Origin: RHKX01 sp963745755
GTDB lineage: Bacteria > Actinomycetota > Thermoleophilia > Solirubrobacterales > 70-9
NCBI GenBank assembly: GCA_963745755.1
Contig: CAVUYP010000001.1
Location: 744,001-808,000 of the forward strand
Reading direction: 5' to 3'
DNA length: 64,000 nt
The translations under genes and the position numbers were made by a program. Positions 16,669 through 24,792 of the stretch are shown piece after piece (the first letter of the stretch is position 1; the number at the start of each line of letters is the position of its first letter). Below the pieces are notes generated by a model. The model saw nothing but the letters and a program-made list of their open reading frames with translations. It did no database searches and was not told the DNA's origin.

Positions 16669-17688
16669 TCAGCTGCCGATGCTGTTCTGAAACAACGTGT
16701 AGCCGATGCCGGCGAGGACCGCGCCGATGATCCAGAAGCGGATCATGATCTTCGTCTCCGACCAGGCTTTCATCTCGAAATGGTGGTGGACCGGGGCCAT
16801 CAGGAAGACGCGGCGCCGGAACGACTTGAACGCGAAGACCTGGATCGCGACCGAGAGCGCCTCGATGACGAAGATGCCGCCGAGGATGATCAGCAGCACC
16901 TCGGTCTGGGTCATGATCGCCAGCCCGGCGATCGCGCCGCCGAGGCCGAGCGAGCCCGTATCGCCCATGAAGATCGTCGCCGGGAACGAGTTGAACCAGA
17001 GGAACCCGACCGAGGCGCCGAAGAAGCACGACGACAGCAGCGCCAGGTCCTCCTGCCCGGTCGTGATCGTGATCGCCAGGTAGGAGAGGAAGACGATCGC
17101 GCAGCAGCCCGCCGCCAGGCCGTCGAGGCCGTCGGTGAGGTTGACGCCGTTGCTGGCCCCGGCCAGGACCAGGAAGCTGAGGACGACGTAGACCACCGGC
17201 CCGAGATAGAGCTCGGCACCGAAGAAGCGGATCTGCAGGCTCGGGTCGAGGCCCACCTCCTGGAAGGCGACCCACCAGAGGACCACGGCGAGGGCGATCT
17301 GAAACGACAGCTTCCAGCGCGCCGAGAGCCCGAGCGAACGCCGCTTGATGATCTTGATGTAGTCGTCGGCGAAGCCGATCGCGGCGCTGCCCAGCGCGAC
17401 CCCGAAGACCGCCAGGCTCTCGGTGTCGCGGTCGGAGAGGACGAGGTAGGGCACCGAGATCGCCGCGAAGATGATCAACCCGCCCATCGTCGGCGTGCCC
17501 GCCTTCGTGTGGTGTCCCTGCGGGCCCTCCTCACGGATCTGCTGGCCGAACTCGCGCTCGCGCAGGCGCTCGATGAACTTCGGGCCGAGGAAGATCGTGA
17601 TCAGCATCGCGGCCATGCCGGCGATCAGGATCGCCCCGCGGTCGACCGCGACGGTGCTGAGCCCGCCCGTCTGCGCCAGTCCGATCAC
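16669..17688 (-). CDS. mraY: Phospho-N-acetylmuramoyl-pentapeptide transferase
   Basis: 339-residue polytopic membrane enzyme (about ten helices) that makes lipid I from UDP-MurNAc-pentapeptide and undecaprenyl phosphate. Key motifs: GTPTMGGL, GFADDYIKI, the catalytic NLTDGLDGLA, FMGDTGSLGLGG and APVHHHFE. ATG 17688 overlaps the murF stop by 4 nt. Confidence 0.97.
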   Translation of the reverse strand: MIGLAQTGGLSTVAVDRGAILIAGMAAMLITIFLGPKFIERLREREFGQQIREEGPQGHHTKAGTPTMGGLIIFAAISVPYLVLSDRDTESLAVFGVALGSAAIGFADDYIKIIKRRSLGLSARWKLSFQIALAVVLWWVAFQEVGLDPSLQIRFFGAELYLGPVVYVVLSFLVLAGASNGVNLTDGLDGLAAGCCAIVFLSYLAITITTGQEDLALLSSCFFGASVGFLWFNSFPATIFMGDTGSLGLGGAIAGLAIMTQTEVLLIILGGIFVIEALSVAIQVFAFKSFRRRVFLMAPVHHHFEMKAWSETKIMIRFWIIGAVLAGIGYTLFQNSIGS

Positions 17689-19031
17689 CCGTCGGCCTCG
17701 CCGAGCCGCGCCACGAGCCCGTCGCTGAGGCGCTCGAGGCCGACCGAGCGCGAGCCCTTGACCAGGGCCACGTCCCCCTCGCGGAGCTCGGCGGCGACCA
17801 GCGGCACCGCGGCGTCGGCGTCGGCGGCCCAGAGGTCGGGCGAGTAGTCGCGGGCGAGCTCGCCGACGCCGATCAGCGGCCCGATCCCGCGTTCGCGGAC
17901 GAGGGCGCCGATCTCGGCATGGAAGGCGGGGCCGTCGGGCCCGAGCTCGGCCATCCCACCGAGCACGGCGACGGCACGGCCGTCATCGCCGAATCCGGCG
18001 AGGTGCTCGACCGCCGCTCGCATCGAGATCGGATTCGCGTTGTAGCAATCGTTGAGCAGCAAGATCCGCCCGGGCAGCTCGATCCGTTCGCCGCGCAGGC
18101 GCGAGAACTCTATCCGCGCCGTCCGCGACGCCATCTCGGCGGGGTCGAGATCGAGCGCCACGCCGATCGATATCGCGCAGAGGGCGTTGTCGAGGTTGTG
18201 GGCCTCGGCGAACGGGAACTCGAAGTCGGCCTCGCCGTGCGGGGTCCCGATCCGGGCCGTCGTCCGGCCCTCCGCGACCGTCGCCGAGAGCGCGAACACG
18301 TCGCCGCCGGGACCGAATGTGAACACCTCGAGCGAGTCGCGCAGGTGCGGGCTCAGGGCCTCCTCGTCGGCGGGGATCACCGCGCGCCCGTTCGCCCCGA
18401 GGCCGTGAAGGATCTCGGCCTTGGCCTCGACGATCGCATCGAGGGTGCCGAGCAGCTCGAGGTGGACCGGTCCGACGTTGGTGATCGCTGCGACGTCGGG
18501 CTCGGCGATCGCGCAGAGGTCGGCGATCTGGCCGACCCCCCGCATCGCCATCTCCATCACCAGCAGCTCCGTCTCCGGCGGCGCCGCCAGGATCGCCAGC
18601 GGCATCCCGATCTCGGTGTTGAAGTTCTCGGGGCTGGCGTGGACGCGGCGCGGCAGGAGCGCCCGGCAGATGTCCTTGACGGACGTCTTGCCGGTCGAGC
18701 CGGTGATTCCGACGGTCGGGCAGCCGAGCTCGCGCCGCCAGGCGCGGGCCAGCGACTGCAGCGCCTCCAGCGGGTCGGCGACGGCGAAGACGCGGCCCTC
18801 GAGCCCAGCGGCGCGCTCGGCGGCGACGACGACGCCCCAGGCGCCCTGCTCGAGCGCCCGCGCCGCGAACTCACCGCCGTCGCGGTTCGCGCCGGCGAGG
18901 CCGAAGAACAGGTCGCCGGGCCCGGCCTCGCGGGAATCGATGACGGCACGCGCCGGCCTCGTCCCGTCGTCGGGGCCGTGCGCGGGGGCGCCGATCGCGG
19001 CGGCGATCCGCTCGGCGGCGAGCTCGATCAC
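17685..19031 (-). CDS. murF: UDP-MurNAc-tripeptide--D-alanyl-D-alanine ligase
   Basis: 448 residues. Completes the pentapeptide precursor. Seen are DSREAGPGDLFFGLAG at the substrate-binding N-terminus, the ATP loop VGITGSTGKTSVKDI, EMAMRGVGQIADL, ITNVGPVHLELLG and LLNDCYNANPISM. ATG 19031 overlaps murE by 4 nt. Order murE-murF-mraY is the classical dcw arrangement. Confidence 0.96.
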   Translation of the reverse strand: MIELAAERIAAAIGAPAHGPDDGTRPARAVIDSREAGPGDLFFGLAGANRDGGEFAARALEQGAWGVVVAAERAAGLEGRVFAVADPLEALQSLARAWRRELGCPTVGITGSTGKTSVKDICRALLPRRVHASPENFNTEIGMPLAILAAPPETELLVMEMAMRGVGQIADLCAIAEPDVAAITNVGPVHLELLGTLDAIVEAKAEILHGLGANGRAVIPADEEALSPHLRDSLEVFTFGPGGDVFALSATVAEGRTTARIGTPHGEADFEFPFAEAHNLDNALCAISIGVALDLDPAEMASRTARIEFSRLRGERIELPGRILLLNDCYNANPISMRAAVEHLAGFGDDGRAVAVLGGMAELGPDGPAFHAEIGALVRERGIGPLIGVGELARDYSPDLWAADADAAVPLVAAELREGDVALVKGSRSVGLERLSDGLVARLGEADG

Positions 19032-20536
19032 CGCTGCCGCCCGTCGCCGGCGGCAAGGCGCTGGAGCTCCTCGCGGGCGACCTCGCGGTCGTCGAAGGGG
19101 ACCTTGCGGCCGCCCTCGAACTCCTGGCCCTGCTCGTGGCCCTTGCCGGCGATCACGACCAGATCCCCCGGCTCGGCCCGGCTCAGCGCCAGCGCGATCG
19201 CGGCCCGGCGGTCGGGTTCGACCTCGAGACAGGGGCGGCGATCGACGGAGACCCCTTCGAGCACCATCGCGATGATCGCGCCCGGGTCCTCGGAACGCGG
19301 GTTGTCGGAGGTGACGACGGCGAGGTCGGCGAGCTCCGATCCGGCCCGGCCCATCAGCGGACGCTTCGAATGGTCGCGGTCGCCGCCGCAGCCGAAGGCG
19401 CAGATCAGCCGCCCGTCGGTGAGCAGCCGGGCGGCGCGGAGCACGTTCTCGAGCGAGTCGGGCGTGTGGGCGTAGTCGACGAGCACGCCGAAGTCCTGCC
19501 CGGCGTCGATCGGCTCCATCCGCCCGGGGACGGGCTCGGCCGCGGCGAGCGCGGCGACGGCGTCGTCGGTCTCGACCCCGGCGGCGAGGACCGAGCCGAG
19601 AGCGGCGAGCCCGTTCTCGACGTTGAAGCGCCCGGGCAGCCGCAGCCGCACGCGGCGGCTGGGGCCGCTGCCGTGCATCGTGAAAGCCGCCCCGGCGGCG
19701 TCGAAGCCGATGTCGTGGGCGGTCAGGTCGGCCAGGTGCCCGGCCGCCGAGAACGTCGTCAGGCGGCGGCCGAGCCGCTGCAGCTCGGCGGCGAGCCGCT
19801 GCCCGTAGCGGTCATCGACGTTGACGACGGCGGCCGTGGGCGCGAATCCGCCCTCGCCGGGCACGAACAGCAGGCGCTTCGCCGCGAAGTAGTCCTCCAT
19901 GTCGGCGTGGAAGTCGAGGTGGTCCTGGGTCAGGTTCGTGAACGTCGCGACGTCGAAGTGGATCGAGTCGGCTCGGCCCAGCGACAGGGCATGGGACGAG
20001 ACCTCCATCACGCAGGCGCGGTCGCCCGCGTCGAGCATCCGCCGGAACGTCCGCTGCAGGTCGATCGCCTCCGGAGTCGTGCGCACGACCGGCTCGGAGG
20101 CGCCGCCGACGACCTGCTTGACGGTCCCGAGCAGCCCGCAGCGGATCCCGGCCTGCTCGAGGATCGAGCGGATCAGGAACGCCGTCGTCGTCTTGCCGTT
20201 CGTGCCGGTCACGCCGATCATCTGCAGCTCGGCGCTCGGATCGCCGAACCAGCGGGCGGCGATCGGCCCCATCGCCAGCCGCGAATCGGCGACGACGAGC
20301 TGCGGGACCCCGACGTCGAGCTCGCGCTCGACGACGAGGGCGGCGGCTCCGGCGGCGACGACCTCGGACGCGAAGTCGTGGCCGTCGGCGGTCTGGCCGC
20401 GCACGCAGAAGAACAGCGTCCCCGGGCCGACGGCGCGACTGTCGAAGGCGATGCCGCCGATCTCGAGCCGGCCGTCGTCGCCGGCTATCCGTACAGCCCC
20501 CGCCGGCAGCGCGTCGCTTAGGTCGGCGAGCCTCAT
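19028..20536 (-). CDS. murE: UDP-MurNAc-tripeptide synthetase, meso-diaminopimelate type
   Basis: 502 residues. Adds the third residue of the stem peptide. The ATP loop is IGVTGTNGKTTTAFL, and VVRTTPEAIDLQ and FTNLTQDHLDFHADMEDY follow. DNPR at residues 411-414 is the signature that selects meso-diaminopimelate rather than lysine, so the wall is predicted to be A1-gamma or a related DAP type. ATG 20536 is preceded by a TAGAAT hexamer at 8 nt, suggesting an internal promoter. Confidence 0.97.
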   Translation of the reverse strand: MRLADLSDALPAGAVRIAGDDGRLEIGGIAFDSRAVGPGTLFFCVRGQTADGHDFASEVVAAGAAALVVERELDVGVPQLVVADSRLAMGPIAARWFGDPSAELQMIGVTGTNGKTTTAFLIRSILEQAGIRCGLLGTVKQVVGGASEPVVRTTPEAIDLQRTFRRMLDAGDRACVMEVSSHALSLGRADSIHFDVATFTNLTQDHLDFHADMEDYFAAKRLLFVPGEGGFAPTAAVVNVDDRYGQRLAAELQRLGRRLTTFSAAGHLADLTAHDIGFDAAGAAFTMHGSGPSRRVRLRLPGRFNVENGLAALGSVLAAGVETDDAVAALAAAEPVPGRMEPIDAGQDFGVLVDYAHTPDSLENVLRAARLLTDGRLICAFGCGGDRDHSKRPLMGRAGSELADLAVVTSDNPRSEDPGAIIAMVLEGVSVDRRPCLEVEPDRRAAIALALSRAEPGDLVVIAGKGHEQGQEFEGGRKVPFDDREVAREELQRLAAGDGRQR

Positions 20537-20544
20537 CGCCCGCG

Positions 20545-20550
20545 ATTCTA
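20545..20550 (-). promoter_or_regulatory. Candidate internal -10 of murE
   Basis: TAGAAT on the minus strand, 8 nt before the murE ATG within the 55-nt gap behind ftsI. It is the closest match to TATAAT in the cluster and would split the dcw transcript. Confidence 0.5.
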
Positions 20551-20591
20551 GGAACGTGGCAGGCGGGGAAGGGGTGCGCCGCCCCGGCGGC

Positions 20592-22250
20592 TCACTCGGT
20601 CGGTGCGATCCCCAGGTACGGAAGCGCGAAGGAAGCGATCTCCCCGAAGGCCGGCGCCGCCACCGAGCCACCGTAATAGTCGCCGCCCTTCGGGTCGTCG
20701 ACGATGACCGCGACGAGCAGCCGCGGATCGGCGGCGGGCGCGAACCCGACGAACGAGGCGATGTACTGGCTCTCCGAGTAGGTCCCGTCGACGACCTTCT
20801 GGGCGGTGCCGGTCTTGCCCGCCAGCACGTAACCGGGGACGCTGACCTCGGAGGCCGTGCCGCCGTCGCCGAGGACGCCCTCGAGCATCGTCCGCAGCTG
20901 CGCGGAGGTCTTCTTGCTGATCACCCGGGTGCCGGCGCCGCCGTCGACCGGCTGGCCGTCGATCGACTCGAGCAGCCGCGGCGTCCGCAGGATGCCGCCG
21001 TTGGCGATCGCCGCATAGCCCGCCATCATCTGCAACGGCGTCACCGACAGACCCTGGCCGATCGGCAGGTTGCCGATCGAGGAGCCCGAGTACTGCTTCG
21101 GGGTCGGGACGATGCCCTGCTCCTCGCCCGGGTAGTCGATCCCGGTCGGCCGGCCGAAGCCGAACCTCGAGACCCAGTCGCCGAAGGCGTTGTCGCCGAG
21201 CTTCAGCCCAATCATCACCGTGCCGACGTTCGAGGACTGCGCGAGGATGTCGGCGACGGTCAGCGAGCGATAGCCGGCGTCGTGCGACTCGCCGATCGTC
21301 CGGTCGGCGACCTGAATCTCGGGCGGGACGTCGAGGGTCGTGTCCGGCTTGACGATCTTGTCCTCGAGCGCGCCGGCGACGGTGAACGCCTTGAAGGTCG
21401 ACCCCGGCTCATAGGTGAAGCCGGTCGCCATGTTGGTGAGCTGGGCGGGGTCGGCGTTGCCGAGGTCGTTTGGATCGATCGGCGGCCAGCTGGCCATCGC
21501 GAGGACGTCGCCGTCGCTCGGATCCATGACGATCGCGGTCGCGTCCTCGGGCGTGTACTTGTCGCCGAGCTCGCCGAGCACCTTCTCGGTGTAGGACTGG
21601 ATCCGGCCGTCGATCGTCAGCTGCACGTCGTGCCCTGCGGCGGCCCCGCTGACGACGTCGCGGTTGATCTCCTGGCCGAGCGCGTCCTTGGTGATCGCGA
21701 CCTCGCCGTCGGTGCCGCGCAGGACGCCGTCCTCGGACTGCTCGATCCCGAACAGCCCCTGGCCCTCGTCGCCGAGCGCGCCGATCAGCCTGCCGCCGTC
21801 CTTCTCCTGCGGATAGACGCGCCGCGAGTCCGGCAGCACGCCGATCCCGGCCAGGTCGAGCTTCTCGATCCGGTCGGCGGTGACGAGGTCAACCTTCTGG
21901 GCCACGTATTCGAAGCCGCTCCGCGCGGTCAGCGATTCGAGGATCGGACCCTTCGGATCGCCGAGGACGTCGGCGAGCTTGCGGGCCGTCTTCGGCGGAT
22001 CCTCGACCTGGTAGGGGGTCGCGAAGATCGTCGCCGCCTCCTCCGACACCGCCAGCGCGTTGCCGCGCCGATCGAGGATCGAGCCGCGCATCCCCGGCAC
22101 CTCGACGCTGGCGACCTGCTGGCTGCGGGCATCGGCGCTGTACTCGCCCCCCTTTACCGTCTGCAGCCAGGCGGCCCTGACCATGACGACGCAGAAGGCC
22201 AGCGCGAAGGCAGCGAACAGGAGGCCGACGCGCTTTTCAATCAGTCGCAA
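20592..22250 (-). CDS. ftsI: Septal penicillin-binding protein, class B transpeptidase
   Basis: 552 residues. One N-terminal membrane helix (LLFAAFALAFCVVMVRAAWL) is followed by the PBP dimerisation domain (GSILDRRGNALA) and a transpeptidase domain with Ser284 in EPGSTFKAF, the SSN triad in LAQSSNVGT and KTGT in LAGKTGTAQ. It crosslinks septal peptidoglycan with FtsW. There is no PASTA domain at the C-terminus, unlike some Firmicute homologues. The preceding gene ends 8 nt upstream. Confidence 0.95.
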   Translation of the reverse strand: MRLIEKRVGLLFAAFALAFCVVMVRAAWLQTVKGGEYSADARSQQVASVEVPGMRGSILDRRGNALAVSEEAATIFATPYQVEDPPKTARKLADVLGDPKGPILESLTARSGFEYVAQKVDLVTADRIEKLDLAGIGVLPDSRRVYPQEKDGGRLIGALGDEGQGLFGIEQSEDGVLRGTDGEVAITKDALGQEINRDVVSGAAAGHDVQLTIDGRIQSYTEKVLGELGDKYTPEDATAIVMDPSDGDVLAMASWPPIDPNDLGNADPAQLTNMATGFTYEPGSTFKAFTVAGALEDKIVKPDTTLDVPPEIQVADRTIGESHDAGYRSLTVADILAQSSNVGTVMIGLKLGDNAFGDWVSRFGFGRPTGIDYPGEEQGIVPTPKQYSGSSIGNLPIGQGLSVTPLQMMAGYAAIANGGILRTPRLLESIDGQPVDGGAGTRVISKKTSAQLRTMLEGVLGDGGTASEVSVPGYVLAGKTGTAQKVVDGTYSESQYIASFVGFAPAADPRLLVAVIVDDPKGGDYYGGSVAAPAFGEIASFALPYLGIAPTE

Positions 22251-22258
22251 GCGCGCCC

Positions 22259-22975
22259 CTAGGGAGTCGTCGTCGCGAGCGATGGATCGGTCGGCGCCGG
22301 CACGGCCGCCGTGGCCGCCGGATCGACCGGGACCGCCGCCGGAGCGACGACGGGATCGACGACCGCGGGGTCGGTGCTCGTCGTTGCCGTCGCGGCTGCG
22401 AGGTCGGCCTCGCTCGGTGCGATCACCGGCGGCGCGTTGGCGATCAGGCCGTCGGCGAGGCGCTTGGCGGCCGCCTTCGCATCGGCCGGGCGGGCGTCGA
22501 GGTAATGGACTGCATCGGGAGCGGGCACCGCCAGACCGAGGGCCGTCGCCGCCCTGGTGATCCGCTCGTTCGAGAGGCGGTTGGCGATCCGCGTCTGCAT
22601 GACGCTGTTCTGCTGCTGGAGGTCGTCGATCTTCGTCGAGGTCGCGCTGCCGGCGGAGCTGAGGCTGAGCCCGACCACGTTGACGGCGACGATCCCGCCG
22701 AGCAGGACGCCGAGCACGACGATCCAGGCGCGGCTGCGGGACATCCCGACGACGACCCCGGAGTCGGCGATGCCGCCGACGGCGGTGACCGGGAGCATCG
22801 CGACGCTGCCGCCGGCCGCGGCGCGGCTGCGGGTGGTGGTCCGCGGTGCGGCCGGGCGCGACCGCTTGGCGGGCCGGCGGGCGGGGGCGGCGGCGCGCGG
22901 ACGCGAGGGCGGCTTCCGCCGCGGCTTCGGGCGGGCGGCGGGGCGCGCTCGCGGTGAGATCGCCGGGGCGCCCAT
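22259..22975 (-). CDS. ftsL: FtsL-like septum protein with basic cytoplasmic extension
   Basis: 238 residues from ATG 22975. The first 60 residues are a very basic Pro/Ala/Arg stretch. A transmembrane helix (AWIVVLGVLLGGIVAVNVVGL, about 83-103) and a short coiled coil (STKIDDLQQQNSVMQTRIANRL) follow, which is the FtsL/DivIC architecture. The C-terminal 60 residues are Ala/Pro/Asp low complexity. Sequence similarity to FtsL is weak by nature of the family, so the call relies on topology and position between rsmH and ftsI. Confidence 0.8.
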   Translation of the reverse strand: MGAPAISPRARPAARPKPRRKPPSRPRAAAPARRPAKRSRPAAPRTTTRSRAAAGGSVAMLPVTAVGGIADSGVVVGMSRSRAWIVVLGVLLGGIVAVNVVGLSLSSAGSATSTKIDDLQQQNSVMQTRIANRLSNERITRAATALGLAVPAPDAVHYLDARPADAKAAAKRLADGLIANAPPVIAPSEADLAAATATTSTDPAVVDPVVAPAAVPVDPAATAAVPAPTDPSLATTTP

Positions 22976-23934
22976 CAGTCGCCCCCTCCGCCGTCGATCT
23001 TCATCGCCACCCGCAGGTGGGCGGAGCCCGAGCGCGGGTTGTCGGCGATCTCGCCGGCGCTCGGCGCGACGCCACCGCGGGTGATCAGCTTCGCCTCGGG
23101 CTCGAGGCCGCAGCGGCAGACCGGGAACTCGGGCGGGCAGACGCAGCCGCGGGCCCGGTCGGCCAGGAAGCGCTTGACCCGGCGGTCCTCGAGCGAGTGA
23201 AACGAGATCGCCGCGAGGCGGCCGCCCGGCGCGAGCATGTCCCAGGCCTCGGGCAGGGCGGCGTCGATCGCCTCGAGCTCGGCGTTGACCGCGATCCGGA
23301 TCGCCTGGAAGGTGCGCTTGGCAGGATTGCCGCGCCCGAACCGGGCCGCGGGCGGCAGCCCGGCGCGGACCGCCTCGACGAGCTCGGAGGTCGTATCGAG
23401 TGGGCGGCGCTCGACGATCCGGCGAGCGATCGAGCGGGCGTGCCGCTCGTCGGCGTAGTTGCGGAGCGCCTCGGCGATCCGGCTCTCCGGCCACTCGTTG
23501 ACGACGGTCCGTGCCGAGACCTCGGCGCCGGGATCCATGCGCATGTCGAGCGGCGCGTCGAAGGAGTAGGAGAAGCCCCGCTCCCAGGCGTCGATCTGCA
23601 TCGAGGAGACGCCGAAGTCGAAGAGGACGACGTCGGGACGGACACCCTCGCGGGCGAGCTCGGCGAGGGCCGCAGCGAAGTCGTTGCGGACGAACCGCAT
23701 CTCGCAGGGCGCCTCGTGGGCGATCTGGGCGAAGCGTTCGGCGGCGGCCGGGTCGCGGTCGATCGCGATCAGCGTCCCCTCGGAACCGATCCGCTCGGCG
23801 AGCAGGCGCGAGTGGCCGCCGCCACCGAAGGTGCAGTCGATCACCGTCTCGCCCGGGCGGGGCTCGGTCTCGCGAATGACCTCGGCGGCCAGGACTGGGA
23901 CGTGCTCGGTGGGCATGTAGGTGAGGGTCACCAT
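22975..23934 (-). CDS. rsmH: 16S rRNA (cytosine1402-N4) methyltransferase
   Basis: 319 residues (MraW). SAM-dependent methylation of 16S rRNA at the decoding centre. The start EHVPVLAAEVI, the SAM loop DCTFGGGGHSRLL, and ISFHSLEDRRVKRF near the end are diagnostic. ATG 23934 is listed; ATG 23916 (MPTEHVPVL) is equally plausible. Its stop and the next ATG share one base (TGATG). It follows mraZ after 4 nt. Confidence 0.96.
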   Translation of the reverse strand: MVTLTYMPTEHVPVLAAEVIRETEPRPGETVIDCTFGGGGHSRLLAERIGSEGTLIAIDRDPAAAERFAQIAHEAPCEMRFVRNDFAAALAELAREGVRPDVVLFDFGVSSMQIDAWERGFSYSFDAPLDMRMDPGAEVSARTVVNEWPESRIAEALRNYADERHARSIARRIVERRPLDTTSELVEAVRAGLPPAARFGRGNPAKRTFQAIRIAVNAELEAIDAALPEAWDMLAPGGRLAAISFHSLEDRRVKRFLADRARGCVCPPEFPVCRCGLEPEAKLITRGGVAPSAGEIADNPRSGSAHLRVAMKIDGGGGD

Positions 23935-23938
23935 CCCA

Positions 23939-24397
23939 CTACGCGCTCCCGGGGGCCTGAATCGACTGCGTGGCGGCCAGGCTCTCGGTCAGCTCCGGGG
24001 TCCGCTGCTCGTTCTCCTCGTCCTCGGCGAACCACTGCTCCGGCGACCAGATCTCGAGCCGCGTCCCCATCCCGGAGACGATGCAGCGGCCCTCGAGACC
24101 GGCGTGATCGATCAACTGACGGCTCAGCCTGACCCGGCCGGCCGAGTCGAGGTCGGCCGACGCGGAGTGGGCGAAGAAGCGGCGCTGGATCCGGCGCGCG
24201 TCGCGGCTCATCGGGTTGAGCGCCGCGAGCGTCGCGCTCTCCATCTGCTCGGCGGCCTTCGCCGGCCAGATCTCGACGCAGGGCTCGATGCCCTGCATCA
24301 GGACGATTCCCTCCGCGAGCGCGGCCCGGTATTGGGCCGGGACCGTGATCCGGTCCTTGGAGTCGAGCGAGTGCTCGTTGAGGCCGCGAAAGGTCAT
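23939..24397 (-). CDS. mraZ: Transcriptional regulator MraZ
   Basis: 152 residues, two AbrB-like swapped-hairpin halves: RGLNEHSLDSKDRITVPAQYR at the N-terminus and a second half around SASADLDSAGRVRLSRQLIDHAGL. In other bacteria MraZ forms a ring and represses the dcw operon by binding TGGGN direct repeats, and such repeats are present in its own promoter here. The ATG is not preceded by a Shine-Dalgarno sequence; the minus strand instead has CACCTCCTTT there. A 30-residue acidic C-terminal extension is unusual. Confidence 0.95.
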   Translation of the reverse strand: MTFRGLNEHSLDSKDRITVPAQYRAALAEGIVLMQGIEPCVEIWPAKAAEQMESATLAALNPMSRDARRIQRRFFAHSASADLDSAGRVRLSRQLIDHAGLEGRCIVSGMGTRLEIWSPEQWFAEDEENEQRTPELTESLAATQSIQAPGSA

Positions 24398-24402
24398 GCA
24401 TC

Positions 24403-24412
24403 AAAGGAGGTG
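24403..24412 (-). promoter_or_regulatory. Anti-Shine-Dalgarno-like sequence before mraZ
   Basis: The minus strand reads CACCTCCTTT directly before GATGC and the mraZ ATG. This equals the known 3' tail of bacterial 16S rRNA, the reverse of what a ribosome binding site should be. Confidence 0.5.
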
Positions 24413-24459
24413 GGGTTTGGAGTCGAAATCCATCGGATGTGATCGCCGGAAGAAGTCGG

Positions 24460-24498
24460 GCCGGGGAGGTGAGGTGGGAGGAACCTCGCCTCCCCGGC
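24460..24498 (-). promoter_or_regulatory. Strong hairpin in the mraZ leader
   Basis: Two 16-nt arms (24460-24475 and 24483-24498), pairing with one T/G mismatch around a 7-nt loop. It lies in the leader between the predicted mraZ transcription start and the ATG. No T tract follows on either strand, so it is not a standard terminator; it may be a leader structure controlling dcw expression. Confidence 0.6.
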
Positions 24499-24527
24499 CT
24501 TCGTTCGACTGTTGGTTCACAACTGGG

Positions 24528-24560
24528 CGCCACGGTAACCCACAACGCCCCACTTCGCAA
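24528..24560 (-). promoter_or_regulatory. mraZ promoter with MraZ-type operator boxes
   Basis: On the minus strand TTGCGA (24560-24555), 17 nt, TACCGT (24537-24532). Boxes TGGGG (24552-24548), TGGGT (24542-24538) and TGGCG (24532-24528) repeat every 10 nt, matching the TGGGN-N5-TGGGN operator described for E. coli MraZ. Two boxes fill the spacer between -35 and -10. The rest of 24398-24792 holds the leader hairpin and no gene that I can see. Confidence 0.65.
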
Positions 24561-24778
24561 CACAACACTGGTCGGGCATTGCACACCCTCCGTCGGACGG
24601 ACTTGCTACCCGGGCCCGACATAGCCGCTGAACGGCTTGTTGAAGCGGTTCTATGGCCGCGCCGGCGGCAATCGGCGCGTCCGGCGCCTGCAAGCCCGGT
24701 TGCAGCGAGGAGGAAACGCCACCGGCGCTCGCGGCGGCGGCGGCGGTGCGCCGGGCCGCCCGGCGCCGCGGTGGCGGC

Positions 24779-24784
24779 TAGCCT
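24779..24784 (+). promoter_or_regulatory. Candidate -10 of the membrane protein gene
   Basis: TAGCCT ends 8 nt before GTG 24793, with no ribosome binding site. Confidence 0.4.
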
Positions 24785-24792
24785 CCGCGACC

